DNA of 64,000 nucleotides from JBQTIY01 sp052387675 (GTDB taxonomy: Bacteria; Planctomycetota; B15-G4): NCBI GenBank assembly GCA_052387675.1, contig JBQTIY010000007.1:310001-374000 (forward strand), in the 5' to 3' direction. Position numbers and translations under genes: made by a program. This document shows, piece by piece, positions 27,011 through 38,485 of this stretch. The notes under the pieces are model-generated. The model was not told where the DNA came from. It did not search any database and saw only the letters and a program-made list of their open reading frames with translations. Position 1 is the first letter of the stretch. The number at the start of each line of letters is the position of its first letter.

Positions 27011-28405
27011 TCAGGCTTCGGCAACCCCTGGTCGTCGAGCGCGTCGGTTCGGGTTCCGCCTGGGGTCTCCTTCTCGCCGCTCTCTGGGGTGCGGCGCTCC
27101 CACCTTGACGATGTTGGATTCGTGGATGAGACCCCACCCCTTGAGCTCGTTCAGATAAGCCGTCACGGTCTCATTGATCGCCAGGCCGTGAAAGCGCAGT
27201 AGCTTGAGCTTCAAATCGTGGCGACCTTGGATGAAGCGCGAGATCTTGGTTCGAGCTCTTAGGCAGAGGGTATGAGTATCGAAGCGCCCATCGGGAGTAC
27301 GGGTCACTCCTCTGAGCAATAGCGAATCAGAAATGCCCGTCACCACCATGAAGGGTTCCTGCTTGGTGTCACCCATGGGCACGAAGTCAGTAGCTCCGAG
27401 CACTGGCTTGGTTGAATCCGTGTACGCTTCAATCGGCTCCGGGTCGTGAGTCGTCTTGGCCGTGCCGTCTGAGGCGATTGGAACCGCAATGACCTCTGCA
27501 TCCAAGGCACGTGCTGCTGTTGCGATTTGAATTGCGTGGTGCGACCGCACGACACCCACAAATGCATCCAGCCCCGTCTTCGACAGAAAGACTTGGAGGC
27601 AGGCCGAAACAGAGGAGCCACGGAACGCGCGGCACCGCAGTCGGGTGTGCAGCTTGCGAGCGGCCCGAGACTGCTTTGCGGTGGACTTGGCACCATCCCC
27701 TGGATGGTCTCCAACATTGTCTCCATGGAGCAGCGGGTAGATCTGGCGCGCTGCGTAGTCGTCCTTGTTGGTGCAGACGGCAATGCTGAGTATCCGACCG
27801 TCACGGCGCTCACCGAGAGCCGTGACCAGCGGGATAACGAGATTGGCTACGTGCACGGAACTCGCTCGAGCACCCTCCTTCTTCAGTCGCTCGATCAAAG
27901 GCCCGTTGCGCGTGAGCTCCGGACTGAGCGCCAGAACGAGGTACCGAGTGCTCACATCGGCCTCATCAATGAACGACCTCGGCGGCCCACCGACCAGCAC
28001 CGACACCGAACCGCCCTCGATCCCTTCCAGCAGTGCACGGGCGCCGTCCACGGGGCTGATCACGAAATTCAGCCGCCACGGATCCTCATCCACGGGGCTA
28101 ACGGGGACGGGAGCTTGCCCGAATCGGCCGTCTGTCCTGTCAAGGGACGAAGAGAAGGCCTCTCGAAGTCGATTACGGCCCTTTAAATCTGAGGCTTCAG
28201 TCCACTTCTCTGGGTGCACGACACTTCCGCGGCAAAATGCGTGGGCGAGGTATCCATACATCGCCGAGTCCGCCACTTGCATGAGCGTAGGCCGCTTCGC
28301 TCCCCCATGAGTCCAGGCGTACAGCGCCGACAGAACCGCCACTTCCTCGGTTGCTCGCGAGAGGTGGAGGTCATGGAGCAACACCGCCTGTGGAACTTCT
28401 GGCAC
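27011..28405 (-). CDS. Divergent GlpX-like (fructose-1,6-bisphosphatase class II fold) protein, active site degenerate
   Basis: The 464-residue protein matches GlpX in order across its length. There is an N-terminal HLSRATEEVAVLSALYAW helix and a central FVISPVDGARALLEGIEGG where GlpX has the metal motif DPIEGT. Then come LIERLKKEGARASSVHVANL, VVRSHHAIQIATAARALDAE, and a C-terminal MVVTGISDSLLLRGVTRTPDG. The first metal ligand (Asp) is Ser here and the GEGEIDEAPM motif is missing, so catalysis is doubtful. There is an insert of about 60 basic residues. The start at 28405 follows GGAGG by seven bases. Base composition is less GC-rich than the flanks, which suggests transfer. Confidence 0.6.
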   Translation of the reverse strand: MPEVPQAVLLHDLHLSRATEEVAVLSALYAWTHGGAKRPTLMQVADSAMYGYLAHAFCRGSVVHPEKWTEASDLKGRNRLREAFSSSLDRTDGRFGQAPVPVSPVDEDPWRLNFVISPVDGARALLEGIEGGSVSVLVGGPPRSFIDEADVSTRYLVLALSPELTRNGPLIERLKKEGARASSVHVANLVIPLVTALGERRDGRILSIAVCTNKDDYAARQIYPLLHGDNVGDHPGDGAKSTAKQSRAARKLHTRLRCRAFRGSSVSACLQVFLSKTGLDAFVGVVRSHHAIQIATAARALDAEVIAVPIASDGTAKTTHDPEPIEAYTDSTKPVLGATDFVPMGDTKQEPFMVVTGISDSLLLRGVTRTPDGRFDTHTLCLRARTKISRFIQGRHDLKLKLLRFHGLAINETVTAYLNELKGWGLIHESNIVKVGAPHPRERREGDPRRNPNRRARRPGVAEA

Positions 28406-28850
28406 AGAAAATCCTCCCTGCAGATGCACGTTCCTGTTGCCGAGGGCCTACGAGCTTTTCCGGGCCAAACTCGGGCACGCCGGGCAAGATTCTAACCATG
28501 GAGGCAGATAGTGATGGAAGTTTGGGTGACATTTCCCAAGCCAAAGCTCGAGACGTCGAGCTCTCGATGTCTCGTCAACCATGGATCTCATGCCCAATGC
28601 GTTCGGTGCTGTACCCCAACATCTTGTGAGGTTAGCTCCGATCGTCCCCAGCTTCTAGACGCGGGCCACGGAGCTGTCCACGAACTCAAGCTCGCTCTCG
28701 GCCTCGCTGCTTGGCGGCCGCGAAGTCGGGGCCGGCCCCCGCGGAGAGATCGTCACAACAATTGTGGAGGAAAGTTGTCCAACCGACTGCTCTGGCGGCG
28801 TTCGGTCACGCAAGAGTTTGTTCGACAAATCAGACGCTGTGGAGGGTTCC
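28406..28850. other. Intergenic region without a convincing gene
   Basis: About 445 bp between divergently read genes. Short reading frames exist on both strands but none has a ribosome site plus protein-like composition. A weak minus-strand candidate (28655-28867) is not called. Confidence 0.4.
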
Positions 28851-29105
28851 ATGAACAAGGAAAGCAAAGAAGTGCGAGAGCTAACAGCGGCCTATCTCGA
28901 TTGGCTGCACGGACGATCGCAAGTTTGTCCCGAGGATCTTCTCGAACTCGCGACATCCGCCGAGACGCTCGCTCGATTGCTCGACATCATGGACTCGCTC
29001 AGCCTTGCGTGGCTCGCTGTTGCCGACTGCAAACGCGGAACTAGTCCGGAGTCGAAATCCGCGCGACCAGCGATCCAATCGATCATTGCTCCCGAAGTGA
29101 ACTAG
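28851..29105 (+). CDS. Small acidic helical protein, unknown
   Basis: The 84-residue protein (starts MNKESKEVRELTAAYLDWLHG) is preceded by GGAGG at a good distance from the ATG. It is mostly helical and has two cysteines (CPEDLLEL, VADCKRG). It sits 113 bp upstream of the sigma-like gene on the same strand and could be a partner of it (for example an anti-sigma factor), but nothing in the sequence proves that. Confidence 0.5.
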   Translation: MNKESKEVRELTAAYLDWLHGRSQVCPEDLLELATSAETLARLLDIMDSLSLAWLAVADCKRGTSPESKSARPAIQSIIAPEVN

Positions 29106-29218
29106 TCCCCGCCGGTCGCGGGGAAATTGTGGGCTCGGCTCGAAGCGGCGACGTCTTCAATCCTGCCCTGATCCGAATTCCGGAAAGACCCCGAGAACTC
29201 TGACGCTGGAGATCCTTC

Positions 29219-30337
29219 GTGAACACCTTCGAGGATGCACTGCGCACCGCCCTCCAAAGCCTGAAGTTCCTGCATGAGCGTCATTTCGGCCTCGCGCCAA
29301 CTGAGCAGAACGAACTCAACATGCGTCTTACTCAACGCGCTGTCGAGATCGTCAAGAGTGATCCGATCGCTGCGGACGCCTTCAAGAATTTCGGCCGACT
29401 CGTGGGTGTTCTCATCGGGCTTCTTCCCGAGGAGGTGCGGAGCATGCGGACGGAAGCCCACTGCCTTCGAATGCACGACCATCTCGTTCGTCAGTCCGGC
29501 CTGCTCGCTGTCCGCTACGGGTACAAGCCCGAGCAACTCGCCCAGGCGCGCCAGGCTGTCTTGGCGAGACAGTTCCAACGCCTGCTGAATGGCGGCTCGA
29601 TTCGTCGCGTGCTGGACAACGACGGCCGCCTCGCCATCTTCCTCAGGGTCTGCCTGCGCAACGAACTCATCGCGCAGGCACGCAGTTCATCGCGTCGTAG
29701 GGCGCGCGAAGCCGCGTGCGCCGTTCTACCGAACCAAGCCCAACTCTCCCCAGAGAGATCTCTTGAGTGTGCTCTGAGCCGCGATGAGGCCCTCCGCTTG
29801 GTCATGCGCGTGACCTCCAAGCTATTCAAGGGTGGCGACTGCGAGCTGTTTGTCGACTGCTTCATCACGAACCAGCTTCCAGTCACTGACGCCGAGCTGA
29901 AGCGGTTCGAGGCCGGCGGTCGCAAACTGCGGGAATTGCTCGAGTCGGATCGGCACATCGACTTTGAGGACTTGCTCTGCGCGATGTGTGCCCTGCGCCA
30001 GCTCGCACAACAGCCGGACGGCCCAATCCTGCACGATCGCCGCGTCGTCACCGAAACGGTCGGCCGCATCACACTCTTCCAACGCCGCCACCCACGTCGT
30101 GAGTTTCGCCGTCGCGTCGAGAGTCTGCCGAAGGCCACCCGCCGCTTCTTCGACGAGCTCATTGAGGGTCGCTCGCTCGAGGAGATGATTCGCGAGGTCG
30201 TCGACGAGTGCCGTCAGGACAACCGGCTCGAAGGCGTGATCTCACCCATTGAGCGCCACGGCGCAGAGGCCTGCCTCGCTCGGCAATTCCGTCGGATCAA
30301 GAGCAAGTTCCCGATCGGCTACGCCCAAATCGGCTAG
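29219..30337 (+). CDS. ECF sigma-like protein, divergent
   Basis: The 372-residue protein has a segment resembling sigma region 2 (DGRLAIFLRVCLRNELIAQA, followed by a basic RSSSRRRAREA stretch) and a C-terminal segment resembling region 4 (LPKATRRFFDELIEGRSLEE). It is much longer than usual ECF factors (about 180-220 residues), with extra N-terminal (about 110) and middle (about 90) parts. The GTG start is preceded by GGAG seven bases away. It may be a diverged sigma factor or a DNA-binding protein of similar design. Role unknown. Confidence 0.45.
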   Translation: MNTFEDALRTALQSLKFLHERHFGLAPTEQNELNMRLTQRAVEIVKSDPIAADAFKNFGRLVGVLIGLLPEEVRSMRTEAHCLRMHDHLVRQSGLLAVRYGYKPEQLAQARQAVLARQFQRLLNGGSIRRVLDNDGRLAIFLRVCLRNELIAQARSSSRRRAREAACAVLPNQAQLSPERSLECALSRDEALRLVMRVTSKLFKGGDCELFVDCFITNQLPVTDAELKRFEAGGRKLRELLESDRHIDFEDLLCAMCALRQLAQQPDGPILHDRRVVTETVGRITLFQRRHPRREFRRRVESLPKATRRFFDELIEGRSLEEMIREVVDECRQDNRLEGVISPIERHGAEACLARQFRRIKSKFPIGYAQIG

Positions 30338-30362
30338 CCGTTCTCCCGATGGAACCGGCTAG
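30334..30362 (+). terminator. Hairpin at end of sigma-like gene
   Basis: CTAGCCGTTC pairs with GAACCGGCTAG (one bulge) around an 8-nt loop. It overlaps the stop codon. There is no U tail, so it is a weak terminator candidate. Confidence 0.35.
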
Positions 30363-30380
30363 GGCGGTTAAGGTGGCGTC

Positions 30381-33071
30381 ATGAAAACCGCTTGTTATCA
30401 CCGGCCTGTACTTGCTCTCGCGTTAGCCCTGTTCTTCTCGAGCGCGCCAGCGGCGAGCGCGGCCACCGCCGCCCCGCCGATGCAACTCGCACCCGGCTGG
30501 GAGGCCGCCTTCGGCAGTGAGCCGGGCCTCGGGCCGAACGACTCGAGCAGCACGCTCGTGCTCTGTTCGGCGGTCTTCGACGACGGGCTGGGCGACGGAC
30601 CGGTGCTCTACGTGGGCGGCAGCTTCGGCTCGGCTGGCGGCCGGCCCATGGGCAACCTCGCGCGCTGGGACGGCAGCGAGTGGACAAACCCTGGCGCCGC
30701 GAACCAGCAAGTGTTGGCAATGGCCGTGCACGACGACGGCAGCGGCGAGAAGCTCTACGTCGGCGGCATCTTCAGCAGCGTCGGCGGCGTGGCCGCCAAC
30801 CGCATCGCCTGCTTCGACGGCACGACTTGGGCGCCCGTGGCCGGCGGCGCCAACGGCTTCGTACATACCCTGCAGCGCGTTATTGACGGCTCCGCGGAGT
30901 ACCTTCTCGCCGGCGGCGAATTCACCACCATCGGCGGCCTGCCGGCCAATCGCGCCGCACTACTGCTCGGCGGATCGTGGGTGCCTTTCGGCAATGGCTT
31001 CAACGGGACCGTGCGCACTTTCACCGTCCACGACGGCGAGATTTTCGCCGGCGGCGAGTTCACCGCCTCCGGTGTCACGCCGCTCTCGCGACTCGCGCGT
31101 TGGACCGGAACCGAGTGGGTCGACGTGAACGGCGGCGTCGGCGGCACCGTCTACACTTTGCTTTCTTGGGGTGCGGGCGTGAATTTCGGCCTGCACGTGG
31201 GCGGCCAGTTCAACACGGTGGGCGGCACGACGCCGGTGACGGCCAACGCCCTGGCGCGCTGGCACGCCGGCTCATGGACGCAGGTCGGCGGCGGCGTCGC
31301 CCCGCAAGTGCGAGCCCTCGCCGCCTGGGACGATGGCGGCGGCGAAGACCTCTACATCACCGGGCACCTCACTTGGGCCGCCGGCAGTTCAGTGAGTTCC
31401 GAACACGTCTTTCGCTGGGACGGCACGAACTTCCAGCCGCTCGATGCCGGCCTCGAGGATCAGGCTTACAACCTCATCGTCCACGATGACGGCGCAGGCG
31501 AAAGTCTCTGGGTGGGCGGCGGCTTCTCGCTCGCCGGCGTCGTCGGCGCCAACTCCTTGGCGCGCTGGAACGGCAGCGCTTGGTTCAACACCGGCTACGG
31601 CCTCAACGACCGCGTCTACGCCATCACCTCCTCAACCACCTTTCTCGGCGGGCCGACGCTCTTCCTCGGCGGCGCCTTCGCTACGCCCGGCACGGCCCAC
31701 GATCGCGGCCTCGCGGCCTGGCAACCCGATGTGGGTTTCATCCCGCTTGGCGCCATCTCTGAAGACTTCGCTGATGTCCGCGCGCTCGTCGAGTTCGACG
31801 ACGGCAGCGGCCCCAGGCTCTTCGTCGGCGGAACCTTTGTAAATATCGGCGGCATTTCGGCGCAGCGCATCGCCACCTGGAACGGCAGCACTTGGGGTGG
31901 GGTTGGCGGCCTCTCGGGCTGGTGCCTAGCCCTGGCCGTCTACGACGACGGCACCGGGCCGGCGCTCTATGCCGCAGGAAGTTTCTCCTCAGCTGGCGGA
32001 ACTCCGGCGGCAAGTATCGCGCGCTGGAATGGCAGCTCGTGGTCGGCGCTCGGCTCGGGTGTGGGCGCGCTGGTTGGCACGGCCGTCGTCTACGCGCTGG
32101 AAGTTTTCGACGACGGCACCGGGCCGGCCCTTTATGCCGCCGGCAACTTCTCGATGGCCGGCGGCGCACCAGCGGTGAGCATTGCGCGCTGGGATGGAAC
32201 CTCGTGGTCAAACCTGGGAAGCGGCCTGCTCTTTGGTGGCGGCTCTCCGGGCTCAGGCCGCGCACTCGAGGTCTACGACAGCGGCTGCGGCGCGCCGCAG
32301 CTCTACGTCGGCGGGGACTTCGTGTCGGCGGGCGGCGTGCCCGGCACGCTCGGACTTGGGCGCTGGGACGGCAGCGCCTGGTCCAGCGCCGGCGGCCCCG
32401 GAAGTTCAGTCCGCGCACTGCAGGCCTTCGACGACGGCTCTGGGCCTTCGCTCTTCGTCGGCGGCTTCTTCACCTCGATCGGCACCGTCCCCGCCGCGAG
32501 GATCGCGCGCTACAACGGCGCGGGCTGGGCCGCGCTCGGCGCGGGTGTGCTGCCTGGGAATGTCGACGCTCTCGGCGTCTTCGACGATCTCTCCGGCGAC
32601 GGACCGCGGCTCCTCGTCGGCGGCGAATTCAGCGTCGTGCCCGATGTGCTGCCGGAGGGCGCGAGCCGGCTCGCCGCCTGGAACGGCCTGGGGAGTTTCA
32701 ACACCTGGACCGACCTCGGATTCGCTCTGGCCGGCATCACCGGCGACCCGCTGCTCACCGCCACCGGCGCGCTGCAGTGTGGCGAACTCATCGAGCTAAA
32801 CCTCTCGAATGCGGCGCCGTCGGCGCTGGCAGCGCTCTTCCTGGCCACGTCGAGCACACCCACGCCCTTCGCTGGCGGCACGCTCATCCCGGTGCCCTTC
32901 CTCGGGCCCTACTACTTCACGACCACGCCGCTCGGCACGCTGCCGCTGGCCTTCACCATGCCCGACCCACTGCCGCCCGGATTCGAGCTGTACGCACAAT
33001 GGGCCATCGTCGACGCGGCCGGCCCCTTCGGAAAGTCGCTCAGCAACGCCCTGCGCGGGGATGTGCCGTAG
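30381..33071 (+). CDS. Large secreted beta-propeller-repeat protein
   Basis: The 896-residue protein has a signal peptide (to ASAATA) followed by about fifteen repeats of roughly 45-50 residues with the pattern DDGxGxxLYVGGxF...GG...IARWDGxxW. This gives one or more beta-propellers. The last about 120 residues are the shared C-terminal domain (from GALQCGELIELNLSNAAPS to QWAIVDAAGPFGKSLSNAL). It is probably an extracellular or surface protein. The ATG follows AAGGTGG at a usual distance. Repeats of this type are common in planctomycete secretomes; no function is known. Confidence 0.85.
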   Translation: MKTACYHRPVLALALALFFSSAPAASAATAAPPMQLAPGWEAAFGSEPGLGPNDSSSTLVLCSAVFDDGLGDGPVLYVGGSFGSAGGRPMGNLARWDGSEWTNPGAANQQVLAMAVHDDGSGEKLYVGGIFSSVGGVAANRIACFDGTTWAPVAGGANGFVHTLQRVIDGSAEYLLAGGEFTTIGGLPANRAALLLGGSWVPFGNGFNGTVRTFTVHDGEIFAGGEFTASGVTPLSRLARWTGTEWVDVNGGVGGTVYTLLSWGAGVNFGLHVGGQFNTVGGTTPVTANALARWHAGSWTQVGGGVAPQVRALAAWDDGGGEDLYITGHLTWAAGSSVSSEHVFRWDGTNFQPLDAGLEDQAYNLIVHDDGAGESLWVGGGFSLAGVVGANSLARWNGSAWFNTGYGLNDRVYAITSSTTFLGGPTLFLGGAFATPGTAHDRGLAAWQPDVGFIPLGAISEDFADVRALVEFDDGSGPRLFVGGTFVNIGGISAQRIATWNGSTWGGVGGLSGWCLALAVYDDGTGPALYAAGSFSSAGGTPAASIARWNGSSWSALGSGVGALVGTAVVYALEVFDDGTGPALYAAGNFSMAGGAPAVSIARWDGTSWSNLGSGLLFGGGSPGSGRALEVYDSGCGAPQLYVGGDFVSAGGVPGTLGLGRWDGSAWSSAGGPGSSVRALQAFDDGSGPSLFVGGFFTSIGTVPAARIARYNGAGWAALGAGVLPGNVDALGVFDDLSGDGPRLLVGGEFSVVPDVLPEGASRLAAWNGLGSFNTWTDLGFALAGITGDPLLTATGALQCGELIELNLSNAAPSALAALFLATSSTPTPFAGGTLIPVPFLGPYYFTTTPLGTLPLAFTMPDPLPPGFELYAQWAIVDAAGPFGKSLSNALRGDVP

Positions 33072-33143
33072 TCGAAGCGGCCAGGCCCCGTGCGGCGCCT
33101 GCTCCCGCGCGTGATCGGCGTGGTGAGTTGCGCATTGAGTCCA

Positions 33144-33698
33144 TCACACTCCGCGGTTGTCGAAGCGGAAGACGACGCGCCGGCCCCAGGGGTGATCCTC
33201 TTCCGTCTCGCGCACGGCGCCTGAAGCGCACGTCGGCAGAGTCTTCCTCCAGAAGGCCAGCGCGCGGCTCGCCTTGGGCCAGGTCGCAACCTCCCACCGG
33301 CCGCGGTGGCGCGCGCAGCCTTGCCGGATGGCTTCGGCCGCGACTCCGCTTCCGCGCCAGGCGTGCGCAATGAAGAACTCATGCACCACGAAGTCGCTCG
33401 ACGGAGTCGGCACGTAGGGGCCGGAGGCGATGAAGAGAAACCCGGCGGGCAGACTCGTCGCGTTGATGAGGTACGGGAACAGCACGCCAGGCTTCTCCCA
33501 CCACGCGGCTTGACCCTCGAGCAACTCATCCCAGGTGCGCATGCGGTCATCATCAGCGAGCACGCCATGCCGGTTCGGCGGCTTGTGCTCGTACGAGGCG
33601 ATGTCGTGCAGGTAGAGCGGAAAGAGATTCTGGATCGGCTGCGCCTCGGCTCGCGCCGTGAGCAGCACCTCAACCGCACACTTGCTGAGTTCGCTCAT
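33144..33698 (-). CDS. GNAT family N-acetyltransferase
   Basis: The 184-residue protein starts MSELSKCAVEVLL and has the opening QNLFPLYLHDIASYE and the acetyl-CoA-binding region HEFFIAHAWRGSGVAAEAIR, where GSGVA replaces the usual Q/RxxGxG/A loop. A WPKASRALAFWRKTL segment follows, as in GNATs. It transfers an acetyl group to an unknown amine. The gene is 11 bp downstream of the kinase gene and is probably co-transcribed with it. Confidence 0.82.
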   Translation of the reverse strand: MSELSKCAVEVLLTARAEAQPIQNLFPLYLHDIASYEHKPPNRHGVLADDDRMRTWDELLEGQAAWWEKPGVLFPYLINATSLPAGFLFIASGPYVPTPSSDFVVHEFFIAHAWRGSGVAAEAIRQGCARHRGRWEVATWPKASRALAFWRKTLPTCASGAVRETEEDHPWGRRVVFRFDNRGV

Positions 33699-33709
33699 TC
33701 GCCCGGCAC

Positions 33710-36370
<2,661 letters not shown>

Positions 36371-36381
36371 GAGCGCCGAGT

Positions 36382-36555
36382 CTAGCCGGAGAGCCTTGCG
36401 TTGCTGGCCTTGAGTTCCTCGAGCTTGCGCTTCCACGCCGTGGGATCGCTCAGATACCAGGCGATCGAGTCCGGCTGGCCCCCGGCCTTGTTCCCGGCAA
36501 TGAAGCGCACCACGACGCCCAACGCGACTCAGCCGCTGAGCTCCCACGTGGTCAT
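36382..36555 (-). pseudogene. Short reading frame interrupted by one in-frame TGA
   Basis: From the ATG at 36553-36555 the frame reads MTTWELSG, then TGA (36529-36531), then continues in frame for 48 codons (containing VVVRFIAGNKAGGQPDSIA and LSDPTAWKRKLEELKASNA) to a TAG at 36382. The second part looks like real protein. Either a small gene has acquired a nonsense mutation, or translation begins downstream at TTG/GTG, or the TGA is recoded. Stop-codon damage is the simplest reading. Confidence 0.4.
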
Positions 36556-36580
36556 CGCAACTCCGCGCTAGTGGGTCGAG

Positions 36581-36949
36581 TCACTTGCGCAGGATCTTTT
36601 CCATGGGCCTGCCCTTGGCCAACTCATCCACCAGCTTGTCCATGTAACGGATCTTCCGCATCAGCCGGTTCTCGATCTCCTCGATGCGAACGCCGCAGAT
36701 GACGCCGGTGATTTTGCCGGCCTTGGGATGGAGCGCCGGGGCCTCGCCGAAGAAGGCCTTGAGATCCTTCTTTTGCTGGATCTGCCTCGCGAGCGCTTGG
36801 GCGCTGTAGCCGGTCAGCCAGCAAATGACCTCGTCGACTTCCTGGTTCGTGCGTCCCTTCTTTTCCGCCTTCTGGACGTAGAGCGGATACACGCTCGCGA
36901 ACGAAATCTTGAAGACCCGCTCCAACTTGGCGTGAGTTGCGTCAGGCAT
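36581..36949 (-). CDS. DUF2200 family protein
   Basis: The 122-residue protein matches DUF2200 along its whole length: FASVYPLYVQKAEKKGRTN, VICWLTGYSAQALARQI, KITGVICGVRIEEIENRLMR and KLVDELAKGRPMEKILRK. The function of this widespread small cytoplasmic family is unknown. The ATG at 36949 follows GGAG by nine bases and overlaps the preceding membrane-protein gene by 8 bp. Confidence 0.9.
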   Translation of the reverse strand: MPDATHAKLERVFKISFASVYPLYVQKAEKKGRTNQEVDEVICWLTGYSAQALARQIQQKKDLKAFFGEAPALHPKAGKITGVICGVRIEEIENRLMRKIRYMDKLVDELAKGRPMEKILRK

Positions 36950-37238
36950 CCAGCCGTGCTCCGAACATTTCATTGATGACGGTGAAGATGCCCAGGGTTG
37001 CGGCCAGCACGCCGAGAGTGGCGAGCGCGCGCCAGGCGGTGTCGCGAGAAGCGTAGTCCCAGATGGCCAGCACGCACAGCAAGGCCGTGGCAAACAACCC
37101 CAGCACGATGATGCCGAACGAGAACACGCGCACGCGCCTCGGATTCAAGACACCCCTGCGCCCAGTCCGCGTGTCGCGGCCAGCAATGTGCAGTGGCAGG
37201 TCGGCCTTCTTACCCGGAACCTCATCCGCAGGGTTCAT
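36942..37238 (-). CDS. Small two-helix membrane protein
   Basis: The 98-residue protein has a basic N-terminal tail and two membrane helices (FSFGIIVLGLFATALLCVLA and ALATLGVLAATLGIFTVI). The ATG is preceded by AGGAG six bases upstream. It overlaps the DUF2200 gene by 8 bp, so the two are coupled. No family is recognised. Confidence 0.7.
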   Translation of the reverse strand: MNPADEVPGKKADLPLHIAGRDTRTGRRGVLNPRRVRVFSFGIIVLGLFATALLCVLAIWDYASRDTAWRALATLGVLAATLGIFTVINEMFGARLDA

Positions 37239-37381
37239 ACGTTTCTCCTAGATGCCAAAGGCCCGCACTTTGCCGTGCCGAGGGCCGGAAGGGACTCCCG
37301 CGACGCGTGAGCGACGGCCGGAGTGCGTCGTTGGGCGACAAGCTCATCTGTGATGGTTGGCGAGAGGCATCGCGGCAGCCT

Positions 37382-37633
37382 TTAGCGGTGCGGGCAGCCG
37401 GGCCAGCAGCACGGCCTGCGCGTTCCACCACGCATCTTATCGAGTCCAACCTCGATGCGGCGCTTCCTCGTCTCTTCCTTCTTGGCCGAACTGACCCAAC
37501 AGATCCACTCATTTCGCGCCAGCGGGGTGATATCGGCCCAGAGGCTTTTGGCAGCGGCGTCGGATTGGATGGCTCTCCGGAAGTCCGCCGGCAGTGCATG
37601 GACCGTGCCGCCCGCCATCGCTCTAGTCGTCAT
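37382..37633 (-). CDS. YdeI/OmpD-associated family protein (short form)
   Basis: The 83-residue protein matches the C-terminal YdeI-type domain: GTVHALPADFRRAIQSDAAA, LTPLARNEWICWVSSAKKEE style core, and the conserved end KRRIEVGLDKMRGG..RRPCCWPGCPHR. It is a stand-alone version of a domain that often follows DUF1905. The role of the family is not settled. No obvious partner lies next to it. Confidence 0.8.
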   Translation of the reverse strand: MTTRAMAGGTVHALPADFRRAIQSDAAAKSLWADITPLARNEWICWVSSAKKEETRKRRIEVGLDKMRGGTRRPCCWPGCPHR

Positions 37634-37833
37634 GCATCACGCGCATCTTCTGTGGAGCGAGCCCCCGCTCTGGCTCCCAGAGAGGAATCGGTTCCTTAGT
37701 CATGGTGAGAGTTTAGCGCCGCGCTACTCAATGTCCGTCTCCTCCTTCCGGCGGGTCAGTGCTACGCTCGCCTCGTGAGTGTTCCGTTACTCAATGTGCT
37801 CCATTTCTCAATTGCTAGCGAAGGAAACCTGTC

Positions 37834-38445
37834 ATGGCTCGAACGCCTCTCCGTGTGAGCAAGACCGTCCGAGCCAAGGTCAACGCCGCTGCCCAGCGGG
37901 CGCTGGTGCAGGAAACCGGAATGGGCGAATCCCGGGCGGGACATACCTCTGCCAGGGCGCGCAAGGCTCAGGCGAAGCGCGATGCCAAGGCCGATGCCAC
38001 GACCCATGCCGACACCCTGCCGGCTGAACCCGCGCAGGGAAAGCCCGGCGCCGCGAAGAAAGCGAACGCCGACTCCAAAGCGCGTCAGTACCGCACTTCC
38101 CCGATGATCGAAGTGCGCACGGCCCATTCGGTGAAGGGCGGCGCCAGGTTCGACGCCTTCGCAGAGGCCATCGTGTCTGACGAGTTGGACCGCTTCATGG
38201 CGCGCCTCACGCGGATCGAAGTGCACTTCTCCGACACCAACGCCAAGAAGCACGGGGGCGACGACAAGCGCTGCCAGATCGAGGTGCGCCCCGCGTCGCA
38301 GCAGCCCGTCTCAGCCACGGCTGCCGCGGGCACGGTGGAGAAGGCGCTCACCATCGCGGTCGGCAAGATGAAGCGTCTGCTCGCCAAGCGCCTCGACCGA
38401 CAGCGGAGCCGCAAGGGCGGCCGCAGCCTCAGCGGCGATCCCTAG
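37834..38445 (+). CDS. HPF/RaiA (S30AE)-like ribosome-interface protein with long N-terminal extension
   Basis: The 203-residue protein has an HPF/RaiA-like domain from about residue 92: DELDRFMARLTRIEVHFSD, then GGDDKRCQIEVRPASQQPVS and KALTIAVGKMKRLLAKRLDR. These proteins bind the 30S subunit and hibernate ribosomes in stationary phase. Residues 1-90 are Lys/Ala/Arg-rich and low in complexity. Start at 37834 follows AAGGAAA; an internal ATG (residue 91, MIEVRTAH) would give a normal short HPF and is a real alternative. Confidence 0.72.
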   Translation: MARTPLRVSKTVRAKVNAAAQRALVQETGMGESRAGHTSARARKAQAKRDAKADATTHADTLPAEPAQGKPGAAKKANADSKARQYRTSPMIEVRTAHSVKGGARFDAFAEAIVSDELDRFMARLTRIEVHFSDTNAKKHGGDDKRCQIEVRPASQQPVSATAAAGTVEKALTIAVGKMKRLLAKRLDRQRSRKGGRSLSGDP

Positions 38446-38485
38446 AGCAGGGACCGGCTGGAGCTGCGCGAAAGCAACCCCCGAA

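Noticed and set aside
28511..29044. 177-codon plus-strand frame overlapping the small acidic gene
   Set aside because: Rich in Arg/Ser without structure; the alternative frame has a ribosome site and a normal protein sequence.
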